A program made the translations under genes and the position numbers. Shown piece by piece: positions 24,917-34,979 of a stretch of DNA of 64,000 bases. This DNA comes from Pampus argenteus (lineage: Eukaryota > Chordata > Actinopteri > Scombriformes > Stromateidae): NCBI GenBank assembly GCA_036937835.1, contig CM072876.1, positions 196,001-260,000 of the forward strand. Direction: 5' to 3'. Position 1 is the first letter of the stretch, and each line of letters starts with the position of its first letter. The notes under the pieces are model-generated. The model was not told the DNA's origin and did no database searches. It worked only from the letters and a program-made list of their open reading frames with translations.

Positions 24917-25196
24917 CTGAATGCAGACAGACAGAAACTGCGTCATGCTGCGCAGGTAGCGGGTCTCCCCTCTGCTTCCTGCTGATCATCCTCCCACTGA
25001 CTCATCTAACAGATTACCTTCCTCATCCTCATCCTCCTTCCCATCATCATCATCCTCATGTGTTCAGAAACTATTCTTCTTCGTGTGTGTCTATAAGCAC
25101 GTTAAATACCTTCAGACTCCTGCGGATCGGCCTCTCGCTGAAGGCCAGCTCCTGCAGATCCTCCAGCTGGTTTCCAGTCATCCTGCTGGACAACAT
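7477..25196 (-). CDS. ppp4r4: Protein phosphatase 4 regulatory subunit 4 (HEAT-repeat)
   Basis: PPP4R4 is a cytosolic HEAT-repeat scaffold that binds the PP4 catalytic subunit. Twenty-four coding exons chain without phase conflict: 25110-25196, 22717-22790, 21222-21324, 20978-21125, 20822-20895, 20464-20570, 20239-20346, 20029-20150, 19823-19945, 18671-18810, 18251-18370, 16608-16685, 15602-15685, 12917-13090, 12730-12835, 12464-12611, 12240-12384, 10889-10927, 10733-10804, 10627-10654, 10380-10454, 9735-9825, 7795-7856, 7477-7703. They total 2535 bp, or 844 residues. Signature stretches are LTVDEDLNDIERAVYLL (exon 2), SFLTILQDD (exon 4), MCRQLENIA (exon 7), RSYWNRLRFLD (exon 16) and REKDKDV (exon 17). 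The N-terminal two-thirds is helical repeat. The C-terminus has a charged coiled-coil-like segment (exons 19-20) and a Ser-rich tail ending near GVKDSQSRKLSM. The ATG at 25194-25196 is preceded by an in-frame TGA with no ATG between. No disabling change was seen. Confidence 0.95.
7985..8320 (-). mobile_element. LINE reverse-transcriptase fragment (L2/CR1 group)
   Basis: The minus strand encodes CGIPQGSILGPILFSLYMLP followed by HCYADNTQLYISIKP. This is the core RT region with the catalytic YADD box changed to YADN. It is a short, dead fragment in the ppp4r4 intron between the last two coding exons and exon 22. Confidence 0.75.
8552..9414 (-). mobile_element. 5'-truncated L1 element with 17-bp target-site duplication
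   Basis: Minus-strand frames at 8669-9040 and 9113-9298 resemble the C-terminal end of fish L1 ORF2 (DADHTHIFWKC; IWFDMWKM). The 3' end is the poly-T at 8553-8559. The identical 17-mer TAAGTGTTCCTTGTTTT lies at 8535-8551 and 9415-9431, a target-site duplication. The element sits in the ppp4r4 intron between exons 22 and 23, in the gene's own orientation. Confidence 0.88.
9417..9453. repeat. Perfect 15-bp inverted repeat (hairpin)
   Basis: AGTGTTCCTTGTTTT (9417-9431) is the exact reverse complement of 9439-9453, with a 7-base AT loop between them. Its left arm is part of the L1 target-site duplication. Confidence 0.9.
10015..10145 (+). mobile_element. LINE 3' fragment (family B-like)
   Basis: The segment AAGAGTAGGCTTAAAACTTT followed by CCTTTTTGATAAAGCCTATAC matches the C-terminal FKSRLKTFLFDKAYS coding region of the LINE copies at 51630 and 60840. 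It is degenerate and short. Confidence 0.7.
11010..11830 (+). mobile_element. Degenerate non-LTR retrotransposon (jockey superfamily) fragment
   Basis: The plus strand reads through several frames as the C-terminal half of a fish LINE polymerase. About 11310-11390 encodes a YKFLGVHLNNKLD-like motif. About 11555-11650 encodes SSVLDCPLDSIEEVGERRM then LAKLT. The end near 11770 resembles RLYN. Frameshifts and stops separate the pieces. It lies in the ppp4r4 intron between exons 17 and 18. The precise clade (Rex1, CR1 or L2) cannot be set from sequence reading. Confidence 0.72.
13676..15064 (-). mobile_element. Tc1/mariner-like transposon with IR/DR ends, defective
   Basis: The termini near 13678 and 15060 are long inverted repeats of about 200 bp. 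Outer ends share GACAAAATTGTTGGTACCC; inner motifs GGACAAAAATGATGGTAC (13862) and its complement near 14850 give the IR/DR arrangement of fish Tc1 elements. TA-rich sites flank both ends. On the minus strand, 14332-14658 encodes the helix-turn-helix N-terminus (KKIINKHLKGKGYKIISKQL; NLPGRGRRRK). Around 14220 a WTDETKMELFGN catalytic segment is visible, and 13939-14130 carries MKHGGGSIMFWGC. Stops (for example a TAA near 14300) and frame changes make it a fossil. It lies in the ppp4r4 intron between exons 13 and 14. Confidence 0.92.
15872..16560 (+). mobile_element. 5'-truncated L1 fragment with 16-bp target-site duplication
   Basis: The plus-strand frame 16021-16338 resembles the L1 ORF2 C-terminus (TLWKSVNTPTPKMWLEELTN; LHLERIIYVLEDRL). 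The 16-mer AGAATCCTGATTGGTG occurs at 15856-15871 and again at 16561-16576, bounding the insert. Orientation is opposite to ppp4r4. The insert ends 47 bp from the splice donor end of ppp4r4 exon 12 (16608-16685). Confidence 0.88.
16757..17052. mobile_element. Probable MITE (non-autonomous DNA transposon)
   Basis: The left end TAGGGGTCGGTGTATC and the reverse complement of the right end, TAGTGGTGTGTGATAC, form imperfect terminal inverted repeats of about 16 bp. The interior repeats TTGGTATCAGATCGATAC motifs. No coding capacity was seen. It sits in a ppp4r4 intron. Confidence 0.5.
17424..17956 (+). mobile_element. L2/CR1-group LINE 3' fragment (family B) with TTTGA tail
   Basis: The frame 17422-17640 encodes DHIPPILASLHWLPIKSRIE and LTYKALHGQAPSYLKEL, ending early at a TAA after VSKSR. 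It is followed by the family B 3' UTR and a short GATTTGATTTGATTT tail. It is a dead copy in a ppp4r4 intron. Confidence 0.88.
21580..22050. repeat. VNTR-type minisatellite in ppp4r4 intron 2
   Basis: About 30 imperfect units alternate between a 14-bp form (AGATACTGATAGTC) and a longer form of about 17 bp (AGATACTGATGGAGGTC). The array occupies roughly 470 bp of the intron between exons 2 and 3. Confidence 0.9.
23225..24080 (-). mobile_element. Degenerate LINE fragment (CR1/L2/Rex1 group)
   Basis: The minus strand near 23480-23520 reads as AARLVFNPPKTEDLTPLL, a conserved C-terminal LINE polymerase stretch. A region resembling the remaining C-terminus lies at lower coordinates. Frames are broken. 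It is located in ppp4r4 intron 1. Confidence 0.6.
24872..24915. repeat. (CA)n microsatellite
   Basis: About 18 CA units lie 200 bp 3' of ppp4r4 exon 1 in its first intron. Confidence 0.9.
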
Positions 25197-26459
25197 CTGC
25201 GGTGGAAATGTCCCGGTTCGGTACCGTCTGTCAGCGGGAGAGCAAGCGGCGGGTCTTGGTAACGACCATCATCGGGAGGGGGTGCTCGTCACGGCAGACT
25301 CCGTTTAAAATCCTAATATTATAACTTCCATCTGCGCAAATAAATATTGTTCATTCCTCTTTCCGGTGCACAGCGACTCCTCCGAGCTGAACCTAAAATA
25401 TCCACATCGGGTGAAACGGTGAAACGGATTCGTCCTGTCACTATTTAACCCAGCAGACAGTTCAACATTTAGACAGAAAAGTGACAAACATCAACAAGAC
25501 CCTCCAGAACATCAGAAAGATCATATTATAATAAAATTCAGATCTTTTCCTCTCGTTCCGCCGGTTTTCTCCGGTGTGGCAGGAGGGTCAGGCCAGCCTC
25601 CGTCCAGAATTGCCGTTATACGTTTCTTCGTTAATGAATAAGTCTGCAGACAAAACTTTAACTTCAGATATTTAAAAAATCGACACAATCTTCAGTTCCC
25701 CTTCAGTGCGTCGTATACCAAGAACACCAATATATAAAACCCGTTTGAACAGCTCTGTCCTGCAGGTAGGGGACGTCGCGCCGATTTGCGTTAAAGCCTT
25801 TAAAATGCCTCATTGTTCGCCTGTATACTGCAAACCTTCAGACAGATTTTATAAATGGGCTTTTCTCTTATTTCGGCCTCATTTCAGCATCAAGCATCTT
25901 TCTGAACCCTGGTACGTATGGTCGCTCCCACACGGAGGGCGGTACCTGCTGTCAAATATTAGAAAAGTTGAGAGTTCATTTGTATGTGAAGCTTATTTAT
26001 TTATTTAAGGTTTATTATCTCAAAGCAGAAAATACCCCGAACAATGATAAACATGTATCTGAGTTATAAATCTAAGATTTGTGAAAGTGAAGTTAAATGC
26101 TGATGTTTGAATGCTTTATGACTAACTGCCATACCCGTCTTACCGGCATGAAACCGGACCAGAACCTGGCTGAAACCCGATAGAAACGGACTGAAACCGG
26201 TTGATCAACGCCCCGCACTGCAGCAGCTAAACTAGTTTCCAAGGATACGACTGGCTGTGCGTGAAAACTCATTTACAAAGTCATGCACAAAGATGAAATG
26301 TTTATATTAACCATGTTATATTAATTTATTATTATTATGTATTATTTTAATAAAGTATCTATCAGTGTGATAGTTTTCAGCTCTGTCATGTTGGCAAAAC
26401 TCATTACTGAGTGACAACATGTACATAAATTAATTAAATAAACTTCATGCATGTCTTAA

Positions 26460-26700
26460 CGACAAAGACCTGGAGGGCATTAACTTGCCTGTCCTTTAAC
26501 TCTCATATACAACAAATTTCAGGGACTGCCCTTTTTTAACCTACTTTAAGTTACCTACTGAAATCAGGTTCATCCTGCCTCAAGAAGATGTAGAAAAACT
26601 AATCCATGCATTTGTTACTTCCAGGCTGGATTATTGTAATTCCTTATTACCAGGCTGCCCATCTTCATCTTTCTCATTTGTTAGGATGCTGCATATAAAT
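26460..26700 (+). mobile_element. LINE fragment (L2/CR1 group)
   Basis: The plus strand encodes QEDVEKLIHAFVTSRLDYCN then SLLPGCP. This corresponds to the same polymerase region as HAFVTSRLDYCNSLLSGC in the copy at 51624-52196. Only about 230 bp remain. Confidence 0.75.
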
Positions 26701-27285
26701 GAAATTGACTTCATTAGTGTCAATGGCTGAAGCGCTTTGAGTAGAAAAAGGGAGACAAACTAGCAAACTTCTCAAAGTCACAGATGTGCTCCCAAGCAAG
26801 CCTTACAACTACCAAGATCGCCCAACGAACCCAAAGGGGAATGCCACTTTAGCCTACTAGAGAAAGCTCTGCACATGAGATTCAACACCTGTCACCTGGC
26901 CCACCTTTTACCAGCATAAACAATGACTGACCCTAAGACTAGAGCTCTTCCCCACCAAGCCTGAGGTAACAAAATGAACTAAACCCTGGTCAGCCAGCCA
27001 AAATGCACTATGGTCTTTCCTCAGTCACAACATACACTGATAAATAAGCAAACAAATGTTTACCACCAAAATAAACAGAGGAACAAAGGAACCGGGGCGT
27101 GCCGATGCCATGTACACACTGGCACCACACATCAAAAACCTAAAACGTAGGAAATCTTTTTGCTTCCTCTGTTGTATGTTTCAGACATTATTTGTTCTCC
27201 AAGAAAACCATTTTTGCTTTCTGCATTTAAATTCTAATTCTGTTGATCTAACTTCACAAGTATTTGTATTTGTACACTTGTTCTA

Positions 27286-27500
27286 ATTCTGAATCCTTCT
27301 GTTTAATTTTGATCTTCTCAATTATACCTTTTTCCATAATCATTTATTTGGTCTTTTTACTGTCCAATGCCATTCTATATTTGTCGCAAGCCTTATTTAC
27401 AGTTTCTAATATTCTTTGGTGTTCCTGCTCATCTTCTACCCGGAGAACTATATCACCAGTATACCTGATGTCTGCATGGCTGAGTCGTACTAATCAAAGA
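27286..27500 (-). mobile_element. Reverse-transcriptase fragment with decayed YADD box
   Basis: The minus strand reads ADIRYTGDIVLRVEDEQEHQ and then RILETVNKACDKYRMALDSK. This fits the palm region of an RTE- or R2-like polymerase (LRYADDTVLLAE...KKTK). The catalytic box is YTGD, so the piece is inactive. Assignment to a clade is uncertain. Confidence 0.55.
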
Positions 27501-28272
27501 CATTTATGTCAATAGATATACAGTTGTTTGTAATGACTAAAATAAGGTATTTCATCTCTGCAGGAAGTCTTGTGACCTGAATCTGATGCAGGACCAGCCA
27601 GTTTTTGTGGTTCAAAATGTCTGTAGATCAGTTTTATGTGTTTTGCAGTTTAGGATTGTGCAACATGTAACATTATAGTGAGTGATGTAGGTCAGCTGGT
27701 CGCAGCTCAGACTGCAGGTCCTCAAAATAACTCTGCAGTCCCCCGCCGCCCTCCAGAGTTGAGTTTCCAATACAGACACCGACAGACTGACAACACAACA
27801 GATTCAGTGACAGAAAACATTGGATTTTAAAGACATTGGTAAGAATCTTTTTATCATTTCTGCAGTTTGTGAGAAGTGTTGAGACTGATTGTAATCTGTA
27901 GTCTGTAGTTTTTCTGTGTCACCAGATCTTTGTGTCACTAGGTCAGGGTTGGATCACAGTAATAGCATAACCCTCTGCTGCGCCCCCTTCAGGCTACACA
28001 GTTCATAACAACAGTGTGATGACGCAGTGTGTTATATATATTCAACATATTTAGTCGGTCATAGTTCTTCAGGGATATTTAAAAACACAATAGAAACAGA
28101 GCTTCTGTCAGATTCTTTATTATATTTACACATAGTCAACACAGAAATATGAATTAATTTTAAGAGGATGCCTCTTGTCTGAGGGACATTCTGAAGATAA
28201 AGACTTCCAGACATCTAGAAACAGTTAAGGTTTGTGTTAAATAGATTCATGTATGAAACATTTCAGCTCATC

Positions 28273-29392
28273 ATGGCCGCCGCCAGTATGTCTCGCTCTG
28301 CCTCAGCAGCTTCAACTCTGGGATTCGAGGATTATTCTGTGTACAATAACTTGAGCGATAACGAGCTGCTGCAACTCGCCATCGAGCGCAGTCTAGCTGA
28401 CACACACAGTGACAACGTTGCCACTGCCAACACGCCTACTCTCCAGCCTAACAGCAGCCTGGCACCTCCAGACTACAGCTCCCACAATCCACCTGTGAAC
28501 TGCAGCTCCCACAATCCACCTGCAAACTACAGCTCCCACAATCCACCTCCAGGCGAGACCAGTGCACCCTACAGTACAGTAAAACCTCCTGATCCGTACG
28601 TCACCTGTTTGTGGTTTGGGATAAAAATTCAGATGAGATGATGATGAATATATGAAGCGGTGTAGCTATATTGTACTGAGGACTGAAAATAACAACAGAT
28701 AAGTGAAATAAAGAAATCAAACCTGAGACCTAGACAGATCAATTGAACACCTGTTAGATTAACGAGATGAGTGATAACCTGAACATCAAATGAGTCTCAT
28801 TGCCATGGTAGCAAGGAAAGGCTCACATAATTTATCTTAATTAGACATCACTCTTTATGTCTGTCTGCTAACAATTTATCAGAAAACAGACCAAAGGTAT
28901 TGATCAGGGTGTTTGATACCAAGATATTTATGAACTGTCCTCTGACACTTGACACTGTGCTCCAATTGGTTGTCCTTCCAGTCTCTGTGCTCTGATTAGC
29001 TCTTGTCTTGTGTGTGTTCCTGTGGCAGGGCGACATTTCAGGGTACGATCAGTTGTTTCATGACTGGCTCTGGTAAAAGGATGGTGGCATATCGCAAGTT
29101 TGATGGCACCCTAGTTCACATTGCTCCAGAACCTGAAGAGTAAGTTTGCTCACCTGATCACCTGTGTCAGATAGATGAGACAGATGGCTGATGGATATTT
29201 TCCCTCAAAAGGGAGGAGCCTCTATTCAAAGCGATTCGTGTCGGTGATGCAAGCAGAGTGAGAGTCATGGTGATCCAATCAGGAACAAACCTGATGCTGC
29301 CGAGTAAACGGGGCTGGCTCGCGATTCATCAGGCAGCATGGTTTGGTCAGGATAGTTGTCTGAGAGTGCTACTGGCAGGTAGGCACGCGTGC

Positions 29393-29441
<49 letters not shown>

Positions 29442-32400
29442 CATATGATCTTATGAGTGATTCTAGTAGACTGAAGTCGTGTCTCTGTGTTTTTGTGATC
29501 AGCTCAGCCTGGGATGGTCAACAAGCGAACAGAGCGTGGTGAGACTGCACTGCTGGTTGCTGTCAGCAGGGACCATCTGCGATGTGTTCAGGTGCTGCTA
29601 GACCATGGAGCCGACGCTGACATCAACAACCACGATAACGAGACACCACTCTATAAAGGTAAGAGTAAGGGTTTTAACTGAATGTTTGAACTGATACCAA
29701 ATATATTGAGCTTTGAGCTAATCAGAGAGTAGGATTCTCTATGGTCCTTCTCCATGTGTATACTCCATGTCCCCTTTAATGACTTGTTTGTGTGTACTGT
29801 CCTTTTAACTGCAGCCTGTGAGAGGAGCAATGCTGCGTTGGTGGCGGTGCTACTAAATCATGGTGTGTTGGTGAACGCATCATGTAATCAAGGCTGGACG
29901 GCGCTGCATGAAGCTGTGTGCAGGAACAACACAGAGGTCTGTGAAATGCTGCTGAAGGCAGGAGCCAAACACACGCAGAACAACATGTATGGCATCACAG
30001 CAATGTTCACCGCTGCTCAGAGTGGGCAGCTCGCCACGCTGCGCCTCCTTCTCAAACATGGTAGGTGGATGAATTAATTCATACAGAATATATACAGAGG
30101 TCTGTGAAATGCTGCTGAAGGCAGGAGCCAAACACATCAGAACAACATGTATGGCATCACAGCAATGTTCACCGCTGCTCAGAGTGGGCAGCTCGCCACG
30201 CTGCGCCACGCTGCGCCTCCTTCTCAAACATGGTAGGTGGATGAATTAATTTATACAGAATATATACTGTATGTATGTAGGAGTCGGGGAGAGCAGTCAA
30301 TCACAGCTGTCAATTACGGCTGATCAATCAACACCCACACGGCAGACATCATCACTACAAGATCATCCACAGACCAATCATTTCTAAAATGACCACCAGC
30401 ACACTTGTGATTTGGCAGTATATAAATAAAACTGACTGGACTTGACTAGTAATAATTCAAGAGGCTTTATAAAAAGGGGTGGACCTGAGCATGCATTGTG
30501 CATCAGGAAACCCCGCCCACCCATGTGCTCAGCGTGTGACGGCAATTAAGTTGAGAATGGGTAGTTATAAAGGGAAAAAACTGAGTTAGATGGGAGGAAG
30601 AAACCAGAGAGAGAGAAGTCAGAGTTTGTTGTTGCTCCCCCTGTGGATTGTTTGTGTGCATGCATGAAGCTAAAGTAAGTCTGTTTTGTTTTATTATGTA
30701 GATATGATGTTTATTTTAAGATGAGCAGAGTTCAATAGTTAATTTAACTCATTCCTGCTATCTGTTGTGTTGTATTAGTTTATTGCAATTATATAGAGAT
30801 TTGCATTGCCCCATAATTGGTCGTCGGCATAACAGTGAAAGTTAACAACCAGTTAACAATGAACAAACTGAGATCGGTCTAGGAAATATGACTTAAACCA
30901 GCCTAGGGCGGTTCCTTTAATGCCAATTTGATATTCCAGTCTCTATAAAAGAATCTGATGGTCAATGGTGTCAAATGCGGCACTAAGATCTAATAGGACA
31001 AGTACAGAGATGAGTCCTTTGTCTGATGCCATTAGGAGGTCACAGGCCTGGTAATGAAGCTGTTGGAAAAGGAGACGCTCAGGTGCCCTCAATGCCTGGT
31101 GATCCATGACCTGCACAGCTTCCGTAAGGACAGGAAGATGGCAGAGCTTGGTGCGTTATAAAGGTATAAAAGTATAAAGTCAGATCTCACCAATAAAACA
31201 GGGTAAATCATCATTTGGTTAAATGTGTGAAACTCTGGACATAAATGATGAGGATCTATAGCTCTGTGCCATTCATATACCTCCAATATATTTTATATAA
31301 TATTTTATACATTTTTGAAACTCTTCATTCAAGACTGTAGACAGACACGGACCCATCAACTATTAGTGCATTCACTGTCGGACAACAACCAAAAAAATGT
31401 GTTCTTTAAACTCAGGTCAAATGAGTGACACAAAAAGGGAACCGAGTAAGCTGTATAAATTAAATCTTCAACTTACAGATGGACAGGATGATTATACTCT
31501 GCTCTTATTCAATTCAACCTTTGACCTGTGATCTGTGACCTCTGACCTCTGCAGGTGCAGACATTAACACCCAGGCTTCTGATGGAGCGACTGCTCTGTA
31601 TGAAGCGACCAAAAACGGACACGAGGAAGTTGTGGAGCTGCTTCTCTCTCAAAAGGCCGATGCCAACAAACCCGGGAAGACAGGATTATTACCACTGCAC
31701 ATCGCAGCCCAGAGAGGAAGTGATACGTATGTCCAGCACAGCTGCAGTTACTGTCACCTTTCCTCTGTTCCAGTCAGATAAGCAATATTTTTCTTAAAAA
31801 CCTTAAAAACCTAAATGCAGAAATGTACAATTAACTGCAGGTTTACGGATCATCAGCTACGTCCTGTGCCCGCTCACAACGACTATATTAATTTTCAAAC
31901 GTCAAAGTTCTTTTACGAGGATTGCATAAAACCTCTTTGGCGTCTCCTTGCCTAAGTGTTTAGACAAAGGCTTTCATGGTAGTTACTGTCATAATACAGC
32001 ACACATGCATTTCAGTTACCATGGTTACGCTGCATTATCAGTGTTAGCTAGTTTCTCAAAAATGGGCAACAAAAAGAAAAAGAAACTGGACAGTTGAGGA
32101 TGTTGTTCTCCTCGATGAATGTGGAAAATGCAAGTATATAATCGAAAGCAAATTTAAACCACCACACAAGTGGCAGGAAGTAACAGACAAACTCAATGAG
32201 AGAAATCTTGCTGTGACATGAACCATAGATGAAGTAATAAAGAAATATGAAGATATTACTGTGACAGCGAGAAAGAAGAAAGAGAGGAGTTGATAGAAAC
32301 TGGTTTCATGACAAGCAGAATGTTGCAGAGAAAAGTTGGAACATGGGCTTGTCACCAGGTTCTAATAGCCAATCAGTTCATGGTGGTCAGGTGGTCGAAG

Positions 32401-34399
32401 GATCACCTCACCAATTTGTTTCTAACTGACCCACTGAACAAACCTGAATAGCACCACTAACTGTAATGCAACATAATAAGCACATTACGCAGAAACTTAA
32501 CTCAGCTGAACAAAAACGAAGCTGATATCCAAAGTATAAACTCACTATCACTGTCCTCATTCATATTTTAAGATGCTACAAACAGACAGAAACTATCACA
32601 ACAAAGACAGAAAAGTTGTGAGAGCAGATTAGACACTGAATGTTGGTGAGTGTTGTCTTCGATACAGAAAATACATGTGCAGTGATTCATCAAAACAGTT
32701 TTTTTGCCACAGAAAAACACTATTTAGACACACACCCTAATGAAATCCCTATGGTGATTTTATACCATCTCACTTTTCCAACGCATCTTTAGACGAAAAT
32801 TTATGGGCAACTTTTTTCTGTTGCAGCATTGTTTCCATGCTGATCCCAGCAACTAGCAAGGCCAGAGTTCGCCGGACTGGCATCAGCCCGTTGCACATGG
32901 CCGCTGAGCGTAACCGCGATGACGTCCTAAAGACTCTGATTAAGGCAGGATTCGATGTCAATGCTCAGTTATCTGAAGAGCGCTCCAAACTGTACGAGGA
33001 CAGACGTAGTTCTGCTCTCTACTTTACTGTTATGAACAACAACATCAATGCTGTCCGCTTGCTACTTAAAGCCGGCGCCGATCCCAACCTGGACGTGTTC
33101 CGGCCGCTGATGGTGGCTGCTCGGCTTGGCTGCATTCAGACAGTCACACTGCTGGTGGAGTATGGTGCCGACATCAACGCCTGCATCCCCACACACCCCA
33201 CCACCTTCCCTGCCGTCTACATGTTCTCCATGAAGTATCTATCCATGTTTAATTACCTGCTGGAAAATGGAGGCCATGCCTATTCCTGCTTCACTTGCAT
33301 GTACGGCAGCAGACCTCATCCACCAATAAAAACCTCCCGAACCCGAAGGGGCCACCTTGAGGACTCCAATAGAAACCTGTCAGAGTACAGCCCAGCTAGA
33401 TGCATTCAGGTGCGTTACAGACATCTGAAATGAGAGGCTTTACAGACAATTACCAAGAGAGGCATTCAGACATGGTACAAACATTTGGAACGATAGGTGT
33501 TAATGTGAGTGGCAGATGTTGGAAAAGAGAGGCGTTCAGGTGCATTAAAACTGTTTGAAATGTGAGGTGTTCAGGTCTGTTACAAACAAACCTGTCAAAT
33601 GAGAGGTGTTCAGGTGTGTTACAAATGTTTGCAATGGGAGACGTTCAGGTGTATTACATACTAATGTTTGAAAAGAGGCGTTCACGTGTGTTACAGGCAT
33701 TTAAAATGAGCAGTGTTCAGGTCTGTTAAAGACGTTTGAAATCAGCTGCTTTCAAGCGTATTGCAAACATTTGAAATGAGAGGTGTTCAGGTGTGTTACA
33801 AATGTTCAAAATGAGAGGCATTCAGGTGCATTCCATACAAATGTTTGAAAAGAGGTGTTCAGGTGTGTTACAGATGCTGCATTCATGGGTGTTACAGATG
33901 TTTGAAATCAGAGGATTTCATGTGCATTACAAATGTTCTGTGATTGATTGATTGATTGTTTGATTGATTAACAGTTCTGTGAGATGATCTCCGCCCCCAG
34001 CATCTGTCGATGGGCAGGACCGATCATTGATGTCCTGTTGGACTATGTTGGTCATGTGACTCTCTGCTCCAGACTGGTAGAACACCTGGACAGCTTCTCA
34101 GATTGGAGCAACATCAAGGAGAAAGCAGGTGAATCACTTACAGGTAGAGGTGATGTCACAACTGTAGTAGGTAACAGCCAATCACATCCCTTCAATATTA
34201 TCACCAGTGTCTGCTGTGTCTCAATTCTTCTTCTCTTGCAGCGCCTCCGCGGCCACTGCTGCAGCTGTGTCGGCTGCAGATCTTGCTGCTGGTTAAACAT
34301 CGGAGACTGCAGAAGTTGCCGCTGCCTGGAGGTCTGATCCGCTTCCTGCAGCACCAGGAGGGCACTGTAGACATCTGCGGAGACTGCCCAACTGACTGA
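28273..34399 (+). CDS. asb2: Ankyrin repeat and SOCS box protein 2
   Basis: ASB2 is a substrate receptor of Cullin-5/Elongin BC ubiquitin ligases; its long isoform acts in muscle. Nine coding exons join in phase: 28273-28595, 29029-29139, 29212-29378, 29503-29658, 29815-30060, 31555-31726, 32827-33409, 33975-34128 and 34242-34399. The product is 689 residues with TGA at 34397-34399. Residues 28-43 (SDNELLQLAIERSLAD) fit a ubiquitin-interacting motif, as in the long ASB2 isoform. About a dozen ankyrin repeats follow (GWTALHEAV, GISPLHMAAERN, LYEDRRSSALYF). Exon 8 carries RWAGPIIDVLLDYVG. The SOCS box has PRPLLQLCRLQI (BC box) and LPLPGGLIRFL (Cul5 box). An in-frame ATG at 28249 is an alternative start; 28273 has the better context and suits the family N-terminus. 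Exon 1 encodes a short repeat around SSHNPP. A candidate AATAAA lies at 34565-34570. Confidence 0.95.
29395..29440. repeat. Compound (CA)n(TA)n microsatellite in asb2 intron 3
   Basis: CA units followed by TA units begin about 15 bp after the donor of asb2 coding exon 3. Confidence 0.9.
30094..30265 (+). pseudogene. Tandem duplicate of the 3' part of asb2 exon 5 and its donor
   Basis: The 163-bp block 29931-30093 (last 130 bp of coding exon 5 plus the start of the intron) is repeated directly next to itself. The copy has lost one base (CACACGCAG became CACATCAG), which shifts the frame. It has gained 10 bp (an extra GCCACGCTGC). It keeps the splice donor ATG|GTAGGTGG at 30232/30233 but has no acceptor of its own. 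It is probably intronic and unused. Confidence 0.92.
30810..31090 (-). mobile_element. LINE fragment (L2/CR1 group)
   Basis: GTCGTCGGCATAACAGTGAA at about 30822 is identical to a stretch of the LINE at 52380. The following sequence (GGTGTCAAATGCGGCACTAA) is a familiar upstream polymerase segment in reverse. It is degenerate and lies in asb2 intron 5. Confidence 0.65.
32060..32293 (+). pseudogene. Myb/SANT-like DNA-binding domain remnant in asb2 intron 6
   Basis: Reading from AGA at 32081, one frame gives NWTVEDVVLLDECGK, then IIESKFKPPHKWQEVTDKLN, then ERNLAVT. A stop (TGA, 32219-32221) follows, and then TIDEVIKKYEDITVTARKKK up to TGA at 32291-32293. The spacing of W and the basic tail resemble Myb/SANT-like domains found in PIF/Harbinger transposons and transposon-derived genes. 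The internal TGA sits where Arg would be expected, so a CGA to TGA CpG transition is likely. No transposase or terminal repeats were found nearby. Confidence 0.55.
33403..33935. repeat. Minisatellite of about 35 bp starting at the asb2 exon 7 donor
   Basis: About a dozen diverged units of the form TTCAGGTGTGTTACAAATG plus TTTGAAATGAGAGG. The first unit is the exon 7/intron 7 junction itself (CATTCAG|GTGCGTTACAG at 33403-33420). Most units keep CAGGTGTGTT, a match to a splice donor. Confidence 0.88.
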
Positions 34400-34979
34400 G
34401 GGCAGAGTATCGATCAGTATTGGTTATTGGCAGCTAATGAAGCTGGAGAAATGTCTGACATGATGAAAATATGAACTGACTTTGTTTAAAACTCACAGTA
34501 ATGATTTTGATTGACAGTTGCTGGAGAAATGTTTAAACTATAATTCAGCTTTTTCCTTCTTGTTAATAAACCGCATGTTTAGATTCAAAACATTAAAATA
34601 AGTGTGTTTATCTTTATCATCATCATCATCATCGCAAACACACCAAATATGGAGTCGTGAGTACAGTAAGCAGCTATTTTATCACTGAGTCTGTGTGAGT
34701 TTTTTTCTGTTGTAAGCATTTCAATTTTACTTGATAGTGATAGTGAGTAGAAAGACAGGGAAGTGATGGGATGACGTGCGTCATTCCAATTTGTTCAGCG
34801 AAGCCCTCAATTTGATCTGAAAAAGAGTATCTGCTACCATCATACACAAGATTTCATCAAGATCCACACTATGTGCAGCCATCTTGAAAACAGTAGATTC
34901 AAATTCAACCACCAATCACCAGGGAAGAGCCTGTCCCCTTACTTTGGATGAATTTGACAGATTTATTGAGTTACATTTT
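34400..34979. other. asb2 3' UTR and intergenic DNA
   Basis: This stretch contains the candidate AATAAA at 34565-34570 and a short (ATC)n run near 34616-34634. Nothing else was recognised. Confidence 0.5.

Larger units (their letters stand above)
25197..28272. other. Divergent intergenic region between ppp4r4 and asb2
   Basis: The two genes point away from each other across about 3.1 kb. The part next to ppp4r4 (25200-25760) is moderately GC-rich and is the expected ppp4r4 5' UTR and promoter; no clear TATA box was found there. The middle holds two retrotransposon remnants, listed separately. No convincing gene was seen; the plus-strand frame at 25706-26008 has no recognisable domain. Confidence 0.55.

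Noticed and set aside
25706..26008. Plus-strand 100-codon frame upstream of ppp4r4
   Set aside because: No recognisable domain, and it lies in the flank of a promoter region; likely chance.
33403..33935. Possible CRISPR-like array
   Set aside because: Units are contiguous and degenerate with no unique spacers; it is a minisatellite in a vertebrate intron.
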